Source of the DNA: Nitrospira sp.
GTDB taxonomy: Bacteria > Nitrospirota > Nitrospiria > Nitrospirales > Nitrospiraceae
NCBI GenBank assembly: GCA_005116965.1
Contig: SWDG01000023.1
Location: forward strand, 35,623-92,061
Length of the DNA stretch: 56,439 nt
Direction of reading: 5' to 3'
The notes below the pieces were generated by a model. The model made no database searches. It was not told the DNA's origin and worked only from the letters and a program-made list of their open reading frames with translations. The position numbers and the translations under genes are program-made. Positions 36,111 through 44,156 of the stretch are shown in pieces (position 1 is the first letter of the stretch; every line of letters starts with the position of its first letter).

Positions 36111-36859
36111 GTGATCCGTGCTTCCGCGGTCGTCACGAGCCGAACCAGGCTCTCGAGATATCGATCCATGAGCCGCGGAATCTCTTTTTGCCCTGGAGAA
36201 ATCTGCCCTCGCTTGAGCAAGAGCGCATCGCGCAGGCCGGGAAGATCGACCGCCAGATAAGATTCGAGGTCCTTCAGAAGTGCTTCACCATGCGCAAGGA
36301 CAGGGCGCTCCAGTAATCGCTGGAGACCACGAAGTACCGGCAGGAGTCCGGTAATAGACAGCGACAAGAGGATGGTCATCGCTTCTTCGGTGCTTCGTCC
36401 TTCTACCAGACGCTGGCGGAGACGGAGAAGATTTCCCCGTAAGCCCTGCAACACTTCAGCGGCCAAGTACCTGAAGTCGATTTTCAGGCCGACGAAGGGA
36501 TCTTGCCCCCACAGCAGTCGATGGCATTCGTGGATGTCTTGGTATTCGAGAGGGAAGGCCAACGAGGCGGATTGCAAATCGGCTGCCGTGAGAAACAGCG
36601 GGACTATGACATGCTCCTTACTCCAGCGCTTGTGGATACTGTCATACCTTTTCAGCGCCGAGAGGTCGTACGACGACATCACCAAGAGCATGTTCAGATT
36701 GGAACTGCCCGGCAAAAATTCCTCTCGCACCGCACTGCCATACAACAGAATTCCTTCCAACTCGCTTCCATAGACTCGTGTCACGTCCTTCACATAGGAT
36801 TTTAAGAGTTTGTGCGTCTCTTCCGACAAACCGTCGATCGTCCAGTCTATCGGAGACAT
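36107..36859 (-). CDS. Nucleotidyltransferase-fold protein with altered catalytic motif
   Basis: 250 aa. The N-terminal segment ELEGILLYGSAVREEFLPGSSNLNMLLV follows the pol-beta nucleotidyltransferase GS-x(n)-SDxDxx pattern. The two metal-binding Asp are replaced by Asn (N54-x-N56), predicting loss or change of catalysis. The C-terminal half is helical (LRGNLLRLRQRLVEGRSTEE, LVRLVTTAEA). It sits 3 nt after the FAD monooxygenase gene and overlaps TPM. A scaffolding or regulatory role is possible; no substrate can be inferred. Confidence 0.75.
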   Translation of the reverse strand: MSPIDWTIDGLSEETHKLLKSYVKDVTRVYGSELEGILLYGSAVREEFLPGSSNLNMLLVMSSYDLSALKRYDSIHKRWSKEHVIVPLFLTAADLQSASLAFPLEYQDIHECHRLLWGQDPFVGLKIDFRYLAAEVLQGLRGNLLRLRQRLVEGRSTEEAMTILLSLSITGLLPVLRGLQRLLERPVLAHGEALLKDLESYLAVDLPGLRDALLLKRGQISPGQKEIPRLMDRYLESLVRLVTTAEARIT

Positions 36860-36862
36860 GAC

Positions 36863-38134
36863 CTACCGAACTCCTCTCGCCGCTATGTCGCGAGCCGAAG
36901 GGTCCGGCACCAATCCCGCCGCCATCAGGCGATCCATCATGCCGAACGGAGGCTCCTTGCGGAGTCCGGCTGTTGTCGTCAAGACACGGTACCGGAGTCG
37001 CGCATTACGGTCCAATGTACTGAAAACACGGTCCCGGAGAAAGGCGATGACCGGATTCGCCGTATTCCAGAACAGCACCTGTTCATCAGCCAGCTTCTGC
37101 AACATGGTGACCTGAGGTCGGCGCGCGGTTTCGTAGGTCCTCAGTTTTTCAGCAGAGTAATCATTCGTCGCCAGACACTCAGGCAGAAGGTCAGCCAGTG
37201 TCATGGCGTCCACCATGGCCTGCATACGGCCTTGAGAGGCATGCGGGTTCATCGCATGCGCCGCATCCCCGAGCAGCACCGCCCCGTCGGCCACCCACGT
37301 CGGGGTGCGGACACGGCCAGTCGGCATGAAGGCGGTTTGCTTCCAATCCATGAGTGTACGGAAGATAGCCTCACTGGAGGGGTCGATCGCAATCCACGAT
37401 TCTTGTAGCGCCGCGATGCCTCGTTCTTTTACGCTCTCATATGAACCGGCCTTGATCATGTAGAACACATACACCTTGTCCCCGGCGGCGGGAAACATGC
37501 CAAGGATCGTTCGCTTGCCGACAAAATACTTCGCCTCTCCCAGAGGAATCGCCGCATCCAACAGGGCGATCAAATACCCTTGCGGATAGAGATGAAGATC
37601 AGCCGGAATCTGCAGGGCCTCTCGAACTTTTGAGAATGCTCCGTCGGCCCCAACGACCACCTTCGCCTTCACAGTCACGTGGGCTTCTCCTTGCTTAGCC
37701 GTTAGCCCCACAACTCGGCCATTCTCTCGAAGCAAACCCGTGAAGGCTGATCGATACCTCAAGGAGACTGAGGGTTCGCGCTCGATTGCGCTCAAAATGA
37801 CATGGTGCGCCACATTCGGCAGTGTGACCACGGCTTGATTGTACGGTGGAGGCAGTTCCCTATAGTCCACCGTACACAGCCGCTCGCCACCAACACGGCA
37901 AAAATGAAATTTGTGCACCGTACGAGTAGACTCAACCGGCAACTGACTCAACAGCCCCAAGCGATCAAGTACTTGTTGCCCGTTCGGCTGCAGGATCTCT
38001 CCGCGTAACCCCTGGGGTGGTCCCGGTGCCTGTTCGAAGACGATCGTGTTGATCCCCTTCTGGGCCAGTGCAAGGGCCAGCACGGCTCCGCCTCCACCAG
38101 CTCCCACGACGGCAATGTCGGTTTCTTCAACCAT
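36863..38134 (-). CDS. FAD-dependent monooxygenase (PF01494, UbiH-like)
   Basis: 423 aa. FAD-binding Rossmann motif IAVVGAGGGGAVLALALAQK with the ribose Glu in IVFEQ. The middle motif is KVVVGADGAFSKVREAL (DG motif), and the third is GAVLLGDAAHAMNPHASQGR. These define class A flavoprotein hydroxylases. Substrate unknown; quinone or aromatic ring hydroxylation is typical. It heads an operon with the nucleotidyltransferase-like and TPM genes. Confidence 0.92.
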   Translation of the reverse strand: MVEETDIAVVGAGGGGAVLALALAQKGINTIVFEQAPGPPQGLRGEILQPNGQQVLDRLGLLSQLPVESTRTVHKFHFCRVGGERLCTVDYRELPPPYNQAVVTLPNVAHHVILSAIEREPSVSLRYRSAFTGLLRENGRVVGLTAKQGEAHVTVKAKVVVGADGAFSKVREALQIPADLHLYPQGYLIALLDAAIPLGEAKYFVGKRTILGMFPAAGDKVYVFYMIKAGSYESVKERGIAALQESWIAIDPSSEAIFRTLMDWKQTAFMPTGRVRTPTWVADGAVLLGDAAHAMNPHASQGRMQAMVDAMTLADLLPECLATNDYSAEKLRTYETARRPQVTMLQKLADEQVLFWNTANPVIAFLRDRVFSTLDRNARLRYRVLTTTAGLRKEPPFGMMDRLMAAGLVPDPSARDIAARGVR

Positions 38135-38193
38135 TGCTCCTCAGCCTTTCCCGGCCATGGGAATGCGTTGCCACCTTACCCTCAACATTCCCC

Positions 38194-38757
38194 CTATTTC
38201 CACTCCTGGAATCGTTCTTGATCTTTCCAGAGCGAAAGAAACTTTTCACGTGCTTGGACGGTAATCGCATGGTCCCTAATGATATCGAGCCGCTCGTCAT
38301 TGTAGCGGTTTCCACTGGTCGTCTGATTCATAGACCCGGTCGTATTGACCTCGTCGTCGATCACCGCCTGTTTCAAATGCATGAGGCCGTCATGTTGATT
38401 GATTCTGATCGGGATCCCAGCTTCACGCAATGCCGAGAGCGCCGTTCGTTGCTTCGGATCGTTGAGACGTTCCCGATCAGTGAGGAGACGAACATCCACA
38501 CCACGCCGTTTCGCCGCAACCAGCGCTTTCACTGTAAGCGGCGACGTGACGCCATACACGGCCACAAAAATGTATCGTGTAGCACTGTCATACATCTGTA
38601 CGAGATGTTCGAGTGGCCTATCCTCCGGACCATACCAGACCTCGACCGATGTAGCTGAGACTTCTACGCTTGGCCCAAGCAGAACGGCGGCAAACAGCCA
38701 GGTGATACACACTCGGCGGCACTGCGTGGATAGTTGGAACGGCGAAGGCCGGATCAT
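38194..38757 (-). CDS. Exported phospholipase D-like protein, single HKD
   Basis: 187 aa from ATG 38757, which overlaps the upstream stop (ATGA); the frame opens further upstream inside that gene. Signal peptide (CITWLFAAVLLGPSVEVSA). Fold elements VEVWYGPEDRPLEHLVQMYDSA and VAVYGVTSPLTVKALVAAKRRGVDVRLLTD, then MHLKQAVIDD and TTGSMNQT (HxKx4D and following GS). One HKD copy, as in Nuc/PLD6-type endonucleases that dimerise. Probably periplasmic nuclease or phosphodiesterase. Confidence 0.88.
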   Translation of the reverse strand: MIRPSPFQLSTQCRRVCITWLFAAVLLGPSVEVSATSVEVWYGPEDRPLEHLVQMYDSATRYIFVAVYGVTSPLTVKALVAAKRRGVDVRLLTDRERLNDPKQRTALSALREAGIPIRINQHDGLMHLKQAVIDDEVNTTGSMNQTTSGNRYNDERLDIIRDHAITVQAREKFLSLWKDQERFQEWK

Positions 38758-39185
38758 GCCAGTTCGAAGAGGTCGCGGAAGTGGTCGTCGGAAGACTCCC
38801 ATGCCTGTGGTGCATGCGCCTGAAGCCACTGTCGAAGAAACTGTTTCTGCTCCTGTGTGAGCAATTGCTTGATCTGATGGGTGCGCCCTTGAAGGGGCTG
38901 AAGGAGACTGACGTGCTTCTTCACATCTAGCATCGCGGTGCGGACATACAAACTCGTAAAGATCGACGGCTTCTCCTCCGTTCCGTCACCCTGCACCCAG
39001 ACGGAGAGAAACTTATCCAGAACCAGGCCCGCACTGTCCAGCGCCGGCTCAGTATCATGGAAGAGCTCATTCTCGGACTCGGTTAATGGGGTCGATTCAG
39101 CCGCGCGAAAGAGAAAGTTCTTTTTCCACATCCTGGCATCCTTACAGACGGCATAGTGGCGACGAGCCGTATCAAAGTCAAGCAA
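38754..39185 (-). CDS. Hypothetical protein, about 143 aa
   Basis: TTG start at 39185 with GAGGGAG close upstream; ATG 39131 is an alternative. Soluble: HYAVCKDARMWKKNFLFRAA, FHDTEPALDSAGLVLDKFL, MLDVKKHVSLLQPLQGRTHQ, and a Gln/Leu-rich helical C-terminus. No recognised family. ATGA overlap with the PLD gene indicates co-translation. Confidence 0.6.
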   Translation of the reverse strand: MLDFDTARRHYAVCKDARMWKKNFLFRAAESTPLTESENELFHDTEPALDSAGLVLDKFLSVWVQGDGTEEKPSIFTSLYVRTAMLDVKKHVSLLQPLQGRTHQIKQLLTQEQKQFLRQWLQAHAPQAWESSDDHFRDLFELA

Positions 39186-39344
39186 CTCCCTCAGGGAATC
39201 TCTCCCCTTCTCAGCAGATGCGGGTGAGTATGAATCCTATTGAGCATTCGTGTCTCTCACCGTGGATGACGTAGCCTTGACAAGCAGAGCATGCCTTTGC
39301 TAGTTTCAAAATTCTTTAATCTCTAAGCCAACTTGGGAGAATCC

Positions 39345-39545
39345 GTGCAGGTCAAGATCAATGGAAAGCCTGAGGAGGTCCAGAACGGAACCGTCCTCGA
39401 TTTGCTCAAGACAAAGAACATCGAGCCGCAGATGGTCGCCGTCGAGGTCAACGACAGGGTGTTGGATCGTGACCATTTGGCCACGACCCACCTCAATGAA
39501 GGAGATCACGTGGAGTTCCTCTTTTATATGGGAGGGGGTCGGTGA
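39345..39545 (+). CDS. ThiS/MoaD-like sulfur carrier
   Basis: 66 aa from GTG 39345, with GGGAGA just upstream; TTG 39333 would add four residues. VQVKINGKPEEVQNGTVLDL, MVAVEVNDRVLDRDHL and LNEGDHVEFLFYMGGGR form the beta-grasp carrier fold. The C-terminus is GGGR rather than the usual GG, so removal of the last residue would be needed before adenylation; the M67 protease at 44157 could do this. It overlaps cysK/M by GTGA, implying delivery of thiocarboxylate sulfur to the cysteine synthase. Confidence 0.85.
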   Translation: MQVKINGKPEEVQNGTVLDLLKTKNIEPQMVAVEVNDRVLDRDHLATTHLNEGDHVEFLFYMGGGR

Positions 39546-40471
39546 GCACCACGTTGCATAAAGACATTACCGAGCTGATCGGCAAGACCCCGCTTGTCCG
39601 GTTGAACCGTCTTTCAAAGTCCGGTTCTGCGACGATTTACGGAAAGGTCGAGTTTTTCAACCCCGGCGGTAGTGTCAAGGATCGGATCTGCCTCAACATG
39701 ATCAACGAGGCGGAACGTCAAGGAACACTCAAGCCGGGCGGAACCATCGTCGAGCCGACCAGTGGAAACACGGGTATCGGACTGGCCTTGGTCGCAGCCG
39801 TGCGTGGATACAAGCTGATCCTCGTGATGCCGGAAAGCATGAGCATGGAACGGGCCAGCTTATTGTCTTCGTATGGCGCACAGCTTGTGCTCACCCCGGC
39901 TTGGGAAGGCATGAAAGGCTCTATTAAGGAGGCCGAAAGCATCCTGGCTCAAAATCCGTCGTACTTTATGCCTGATCAATTCTCGAACCCAGCTAACCCT
40001 GCGATGCATAAGCTGACGACAGCACTGGAACTCTGGGACGCACTCGACGGAAGAATCGATGCCTTTGTGGCTGCCGTCGGAACTGGTGGGACCATCACAG
40101 GATGTGGTGAAGTCTTTAAGGAACGGAACCCGCAGGTACAAGTCATCGCCGTTGAACCGGCAGGTTCCCCCGTGTTATCCGGAGGAGACCCTGGCCCCCA
40201 TAAGATTCAAGGAATTGGAGCAGGCTTTATTCCTAAGGTGCTCAACCGAAAGATTCTCGACCGCGTGATCACTGTGACGGATGACGAGGCCTATCAGACC
40301 GCGAAACAACTCTCGAAGAAAGAGGGCCTCTTGGTGGGTATTTCCGCCGGCGCCAATGTGTTCGCCGCCCAAAAGATCGCCGATGAACTGGGACCCGGCA
40401 AGAATGTCGTGACTATCTTGTGCGACACCGGTGAACGCTATATCAGCATTGAGAAGTATTTCAATATATAA
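39542..40471 (+). CDS. Cysteine synthase (CysK/CysM family)
   Basis: 309 aa, GTG start overlapping the carrier stop. PLP fold type II: FFNPGGSVKDRICLNM (Schiff-base Lys K46), EPTSGNTGIGLALVAA, VGTGGTITGCGEVFKE, IQGIGAGFIP, GISAGANVFAA. It makes cysteine from an O-activated serine and a sulfur donor. Tight coupling with the carrier suggests a CysM-type enzyme that can use protein thiocarboxylate, as in Mycobacterium tuberculosis CysM-CysO. Residues alone do not separate sulfide from carrier use. Confidence 0.9.
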   Translation: MSTTLHKDITELIGKTPLVRLNRLSKSGSATIYGKVEFFNPGGSVKDRICLNMINEAERQGTLKPGGTIVEPTSGNTGIGLALVAAVRGYKLILVMPESMSMERASLLSSYGAQLVLTPAWEGMKGSIKEAESILAQNPSYFMPDQFSNPANPAMHKLTTALELWDALDGRIDAFVAAVGTGGTITGCGEVFKERNPQVQVIAVEPAGSPVLSGGDPGPHKIQGIGAGFIPKVLNRKILDRVITVTDDEAYQTAKQLSKKEGLLVGISAGANVFAAQKIADELGPGKNVVTILCDTGERYISIEKYFNI

Positions 40472-40592
40472 GAACGCTGAAAATGGCCTCCAACTTTGTT
40501 CTCGGCTCAAGAAAATCCTCAACGTACCCCAGAGGGTACGCCTCCGGTTTTCTTTTGCCTGAGGCCTCGTTGGAAACCATTTTGAACGTTCT
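40471..40592. repeat. 122-bp imperfect inverted-repeat element, copy 2 (MITE/REP-like)
   Basis: AGAACGCTGAAAATGGCCTC pairs with the complement of the far end (AGAACGTTCAAAATGGTTTC), both followed by CAAC. The centre has CAACGTACC / GGTACGCC. It begins within the cysK stop region and ends 18 nt before the next ATG, filling the whole gap between two operon genes. Homologous along its length to copy 1 at 29323 read on the minus strand. Confidence 0.75.
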
Positions 40593-40609
40593 TGGCACCG
40601 CTGATTAAG

Positions 40610-41428
40610 ATGGAATTTACTGAAGAGCAAATCAATCGCTACAGCCGACATATCCTTTTGCCTGAGGTCGGCGGCAAGGGACAAAAGAAGATCGCCAAGT
40701 CCAAGATTCTGCTCGTCGGTGCCGGTGGTCTTGGCTCCCCTGCCGCGTTGTATCTGGCCGCAGCAGGAGTCGGCACGATTGGGCTGATCGACAGCGATGT
40801 GGTGGACCTCACCAATCTGCAGCGTCAGGTTCTTCACCATACTCCCGACGTGGGTCGCCCCAAGGTCCTCTCCGGCAAAGAAAAGATCCAGGCGCTGAAC
40901 CCCGACGTTTCGGTCTCGATGTACGAGGAACGGCTCACGGCTGGCAATGCACTCAAGATCTTCGGCGACTATGATGTCGTGATCGACGGAGTCGATAATT
41001 TCCCAGCCAAGTTTCTGATCAACGACGCCTGTTTCTTCGCCGGCAAGCCGCTGGTCCATGGCGGTATTCTGCGATTCGAAGGACGTGTCACAACCATCAT
41101 CCCCAAGAAATCGGCGTGCTATCGTTGCGTGTTCAAGGCCCCGCCGCCACCTGGGTTGGTGGCCTCCTGCCAGGAGGCCGGAGTGATCGGGGTCTTGGCA
41201 GGGATTATCGGCACGATTCAGGCGACGGAAGCATTAAAGCTTGTCCTCGGTATCGGGCGGCCGCTAACCGACCGCCTGCTCGATTTCGATGCGCGCAAAA
41301 CCCAATTCCGAGAAATCAAAGTCCGCCGGAACCAAAATTGTGCGCTCTGCGGGGAACATCCGACGATTACCGAACTGTTCGACGATGGGGACCCCTATGC
41401 TGGATGCGCCATGCGTCCATCTGCATAG
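40610..41428 (+). CDS. E1-like adenylyltransferase (MoeB/ThiF/HesA), paralog 1
   Basis: 272 aa from ATG 40610 (MEFTEEQINRYSRHILLPEV). Nucleotide loop VGAGGLGSPAALYLAAAG, DSDVVDLTNLQRQVLH, zinc Cys pairs CYRC and CALC, ASCQEAGVIG with the conserved Cys. It adenylates the C-terminal Gly of a beta-grasp carrier so it can accept sulfur. Clearly paralogous to the gene at 43310. The inverted-repeat element sits directly upstream and no good ribosome site is visible, so its expression may rely on the element or on readthrough. Confidence 0.92.
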   Translation: MEFTEEQINRYSRHILLPEVGGKGQKKIAKSKILLVGAGGLGSPAALYLAAAGVGTIGLIDSDVVDLTNLQRQVLHHTPDVGRPKVLSGKEKIQALNPDVSVSMYEERLTAGNALKIFGDYDVVIDGVDNFPAKFLINDACFFAGKPLVHGGILRFEGRVTTIIPKKSACYRCVFKAPPPPGLVASCQEAGVIGVLAGIIGTIQATEALKLVLGIGRPLTDRLLDFDARKTQFREIKVRRNQNCALCGEHPTITELFDDGDPYAGCAMRPSA

Positions 41429-41450
41429 AGTTTGATAAGGTGGTGCGACG

Positions 41451-42701
41451 ATGAGCAAAATGAAAGCGCTGGTGTGCCGCGAGTGCGGTAAAGAATATCC
41501 AACGAAGGCCATCCACGTTTGCGAAATGTGCTTCGGTCCCCTTGAGGTGAAGTACAACTACGAGGAGATCAAGAAGACGATTTCGCGCAAGAAGATCGAG
41601 AATGGACCACATAGCATGTGGCGCTATCTCGACCTGCTGCCGGTCGAAGGCACGAACTTCGTCGGACCGCATGCCGGGTTCACCCCGCTCGTACGGGCGA
41701 AAAACCTTGGCGCGTATCTTGGGCTCGACGAGCTCTACATTAAGAACGATACGGTGAATCACCCCACCCTATCCTTCAAAGATCGCGTCGTGGCCGTGGC
41801 CCTCACGCGCGCGCGCGAGCTCGGTTTCGAAACGGTGGCCTGCGCGTCGACCGGCAACTTGGCGAACTCCGTCGCCGCGCACGCGGCATCCGCCAATCTA
41901 CACTGCTACGTTTTCATCCCCGGTGACCTTGAGGCCGCAAAGGTACTTGGCAACCTGATCTATAAGCCGCACGTGGTCGAGATTGAAGGTCATTACGACG
42001 ATGTCAACCGGCTCTGCAGCGAGATTGCCGGTGAACATGGCTGGGCATTCGTGAACATCAACATCCGCCCCTACTATGCCGAAGGCTCAAAAACCCTTGC
42101 CTTTGAGACCGTGGAACAATTGGGGTGGAAAACACCGGATCAAGTCGTCATTCCCATGGCGTCGGGCTCGCTCTTGACCAAGATTTGGAAGGGTCTACAT
42201 GAGATGAAGGCGTTGGGCCTGATCGACCACGTTCGCACGAAGGTCAACGGCGCCCAAGCGGAAGGCTGCTCACCGATCTCGACCGCCTTCAAGGCGGGGC
42301 GTAACTTCTTCAAGCCAGTGAAACCACAGACGATCGCCAAGTCCCTTGCCATCGGCAACCCCGCCGATGGGTACTATGCGCTTAAGGCGACCGCTGAGAG
42401 TCACGGATCCATGGACATGGTGACGGATGAAGAAGTGGTAGAAGGCATCCAGCTGCTGGCCCAAACCGAAGGCATCTTCGCGGAAACAGCCGGAGGCGTC
42501 ACGATCGGGGTGCTGAAGAAGCTCGTCAAGCAAGGGGTGATCAAAAAAGATGAGGTCACGGTGGCCTACATCACCGGCAACGGCCTAAAAACCCAGGAAG
42601 CGGTGATCAATTCCGTCGGTCGTCCGGTCCGCATTCAGCCCAGTCTGGTCGATTTCCAAAAGACATTCAAAATGGGAAAGAACGGTGGTGGTGAAGCATG
42701 A
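41451..42701 (+). CDS. Threonine-synthase-family PLP enzyme with zinc ribbon
   Basis: 416 aa. N-terminal zinc ribbon C9/C12 and C24/C27 (VCREC, VCEMC). Fold type II PLP core: [18 protein letters not shown] (Schiff-base K110), [44 protein letters not shown] and [14 protein letters not shown]. Annotated by similarity as threonine synthase (O-phosphohomoserine to threonine). It is ATGA-coupled to a CysO-like carrier, which suggests a paralog that uses the same activated homoserine with carrier thiocarboxylate to make homocysteine. That alternative is inference. Confidence 0.88.
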   Translation: MSKMKALVCRECGKEYPTKAIHVCEMCFGPLEVKYNYEEIKKTISRKKIENGPHSMWRYLDLLPVEGTNFVGPHAGFTPLVRAKNLGAYLGLDELYIKNDTVNHPTLSFKDRVVAVALTRARELGFETVACASTGNLANSVAAHAASANLHCYVFIPGDLEAAKVLGNLIYKPHVVEIEGHYDDVNRLCSEIAGEHGWAFVNINIRPYYAEGSKTLAFETVEQLGWKTPDQVVIPMASGSLLTKIWKGLHEMKALGLIDHVRTKVNGAQAEGCSPISTAFKAGRNFFKPVKPQTIAKSLAIGNPADGYYALKATAESHGSMDMVTDEEVVEGIQLLAQTEGIFAETAGGVTIGVLKKLVKQGVIKKDEVTVAYITGNGLKTQEAVINSVGRPVRIQPSLVDFQKTFKMGKNGGGEA

Positions 42702-42970
42702 TTAAAGTCCGCATTCCAACTCCACTTCGCCCCGTGACCAAAGGTCAGGGCGAGGTCGAGACCAAAGCCGGTAGCGTGGTGGAGATGATCGAGTCGTTGA
42801 ACAGCACATATCCCGGCATCAAAGATCGCCTATGCGATGAAATGGGAGAGCTCCGTCGCTTCGTGAACATTTATGTCAACGAAGAGGACATTCGCTTCCT
42901 CACGGGGAAAGACACGCCCCTCAAGGATGGCGATGAAGTCTCCATCGTCCCGGCGATCGCAGGAGGGTAA
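42698..42970 (+). CDS. CysO-like MoaD/ThiS sulfur carrier ending in Gly-Gly
   Basis: 90 aa. [60 protein letters not shown], and [10 protein letters not shown]. This is very close in layout to mycobacterial CysO, including the [14 protein letters not shown] block. The C-terminus is the mature Gly-Gly, so it needs no trimming, unlike the carrier at 39345. Coupled at both ends: ATGA with the threonine-synthase-like gene, 2 nt from the NIL gene. Confidence 0.92.
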   Translation: MIKVRIPTPLRPVTKGQGEVETKAGSVVEMIESLNSTYPGIKDRLCDEMGELRRFVNIYVNEEDIRFLTGKDTPLKDGDEVSIVPAIAGG

Positions 42971-42972
42971 CC

Positions 42973-43212
42973 ATGGCGCACTTGCGGTTCCATATTCGCT
43001 TTCCTGAAGACAAAATCCGAGAGCCGATCATCTATCAGATCGGACGCGAATATAAGGTCGTGACCGATGTTAGGCGAGCCGATGTTCGCGAAACGACTGG
43101 ATGGGCCGATGTGGAACTCTCCGGCGACACTGCTGAGATCGAGCGGGCCGTCGCTGGCCTGCGAGCCAAAGGCTGCGTCGTCGATCCGATTGAACTGAAC
43201 GTGGTGGAATAA
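42973..43212 (+). CDS. NIL-domain protein
   Basis: 79 aa. LRFHIRFPEDKIREPIIYQI, GREYKVVTDVRRADVRETTG, WADVELSGDTAEIERAVAGL and a final strand. This is the NIL fold (PF09383), elsewhere found at the C-terminus of methionine ABC ATPases (MetN) and in archaeal homocysteine-synthesis proteins. It may bind a sulfur amino acid or act in sulfur insertion. Its place between carrier and E1 supports a homocysteine/methionine theme. Confidence 0.88.
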   Translation: MAHLRFHIRFPEDKIREPIIYQIGREYKVVTDVRRADVRETTGWADVELSGDTAEIERAVAGLRAKGCVVDPIELNVVE

Positions 43213-43243
43213 CATCTCGTGAAGCGCACCTAACAAGTAGTAG

Positions 43244-43298
43244 CGAGTTTAACGTTTCATGTTGAACTTGAAACATGAAACTCGTCACTAGAAACTCG
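43244..43298. repeat. Nested inverted repeat between the NIL and second E1 genes
   Basis: GTTTCATGTT (43254-43263) and AACATGAAAC (43272-43281) form a perfect 10-bp stem with an 8-nt loop. Outside it CGAGTTT (43244-43250) pairs with AAACTCG (43292-43298), and another AAACTCG occurs at 43278. No T-run. It could be a processing or REP-type site within the operon. Confidence 0.5.
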
Positions 43299-43309
43299 CA
43301 ATCGACACA

Positions 43310-44113
43310 ATGGAACTCACTGAGCTAGAAATTGAACGGTACAGTCGGCACATTATCCTCCAGGACGTGGGAGGCAAGGGACAACTTAAGCTCAAACGGG
43401 CCAAGGTCCTCCTCATCGGCGCGGGCGGTCTTGGCTCTCCCGCCGGTCTGTATCTTGCTGCCGCCGGCATTGGAACGATCGGGCTTGTCGATGGCGATGT
43501 CGTGGACCTCTCAAATTTGCAACGGCAGATCATGCACTCGACTGCAACGCTCGGACAGCCGAAGGTTGAGTCCGGCCGGAAAACCTTGTCGGCCATTAAT
43601 CCTGAAATTACCATCAACGCGCACCACCAGCTCGTCGATGCCGAGAACATCCTCCCGCTCATCTCGCAATACGATATTGTGCTGGACGGTTCGGATAACT
43701 TTACGACGCGGTTTCTGGTAAACGACGCCTGTTTCTTTGCCAAGAAAACATTGATCTCCGCCAGCATGTTTCGGTTCGAGGGGCAATTGACGACGATCAA
43801 GCCACACCAAGGCTATCCCTGCTACCGATGCCTCTATCCCGAGCCCCCGCCGGCTGGGCTGGTCCCCAATTGCCAAGAAGCCGGCGTGCTTGGCGTGTTG
43901 GCCGGTACGATGGGAGTCCTCCAGGCCTCGGAAGCGATCAAAGAGATTCTCGGCATCGGAGAAACCATCGCCGACAAGTTATTGATCTATGATGCGCTCG
44001 ACATGAAGTTCAGAAAAGTCGGCAGGCCCAAGGACCCAGCGTGCCCTCTCTGCGGACCAAATCCCAGGATCAAGGATTTGAGCCTCGACTATACAGTTAG
44101 CTGCACCATTTGA
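43310..44113 (+). CDS. E1-like adenylyltransferase (MoeB/ThiF/HesA), paralog 2
   Basis: 267 aa. LIGAGGLGSPAGLYLAAAG, VDGDVVDLSNLQRQIMH, DGSDNFTTRFLVNDACF, CYRC and CPLC zinc pairs, VPNCQEAGVLG. Same architecture as the gene at 40610 and clearly its paralog. Two E1 enzymes for two carriers in one cluster suggests dedicated carrier-E1 pairing; one probably serves the CysO-like carrier and the JAMM protease next door. Confidence 0.92.
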   Translation: MELTELEIERYSRHIILQDVGGKGQLKLKRAKVLLIGAGGLGSPAGLYLAAAGIGTIGLVDGDVVDLSNLQRQIMHSTATLGQPKVESGRKTLSAINPEITINAHHQLVDAENILPLISQYDIVLDGSDNFTTRFLVNDACFFAKKTLISASMFRFEGQLTTIKPHQGYPCYRCLYPEPPPAGLVPNCQEAGVLGVLAGTMGVLQASEAIKEILGIGETIADKLLIYDALDMKFRKVGRPKDPACPLCGPNPRIKDLSLDYTVSCTI

Positions 44114-44156
44114 TAATCCCGTGAAGCGTGAAGCGCAGGACGGGGAAAAGACTATC

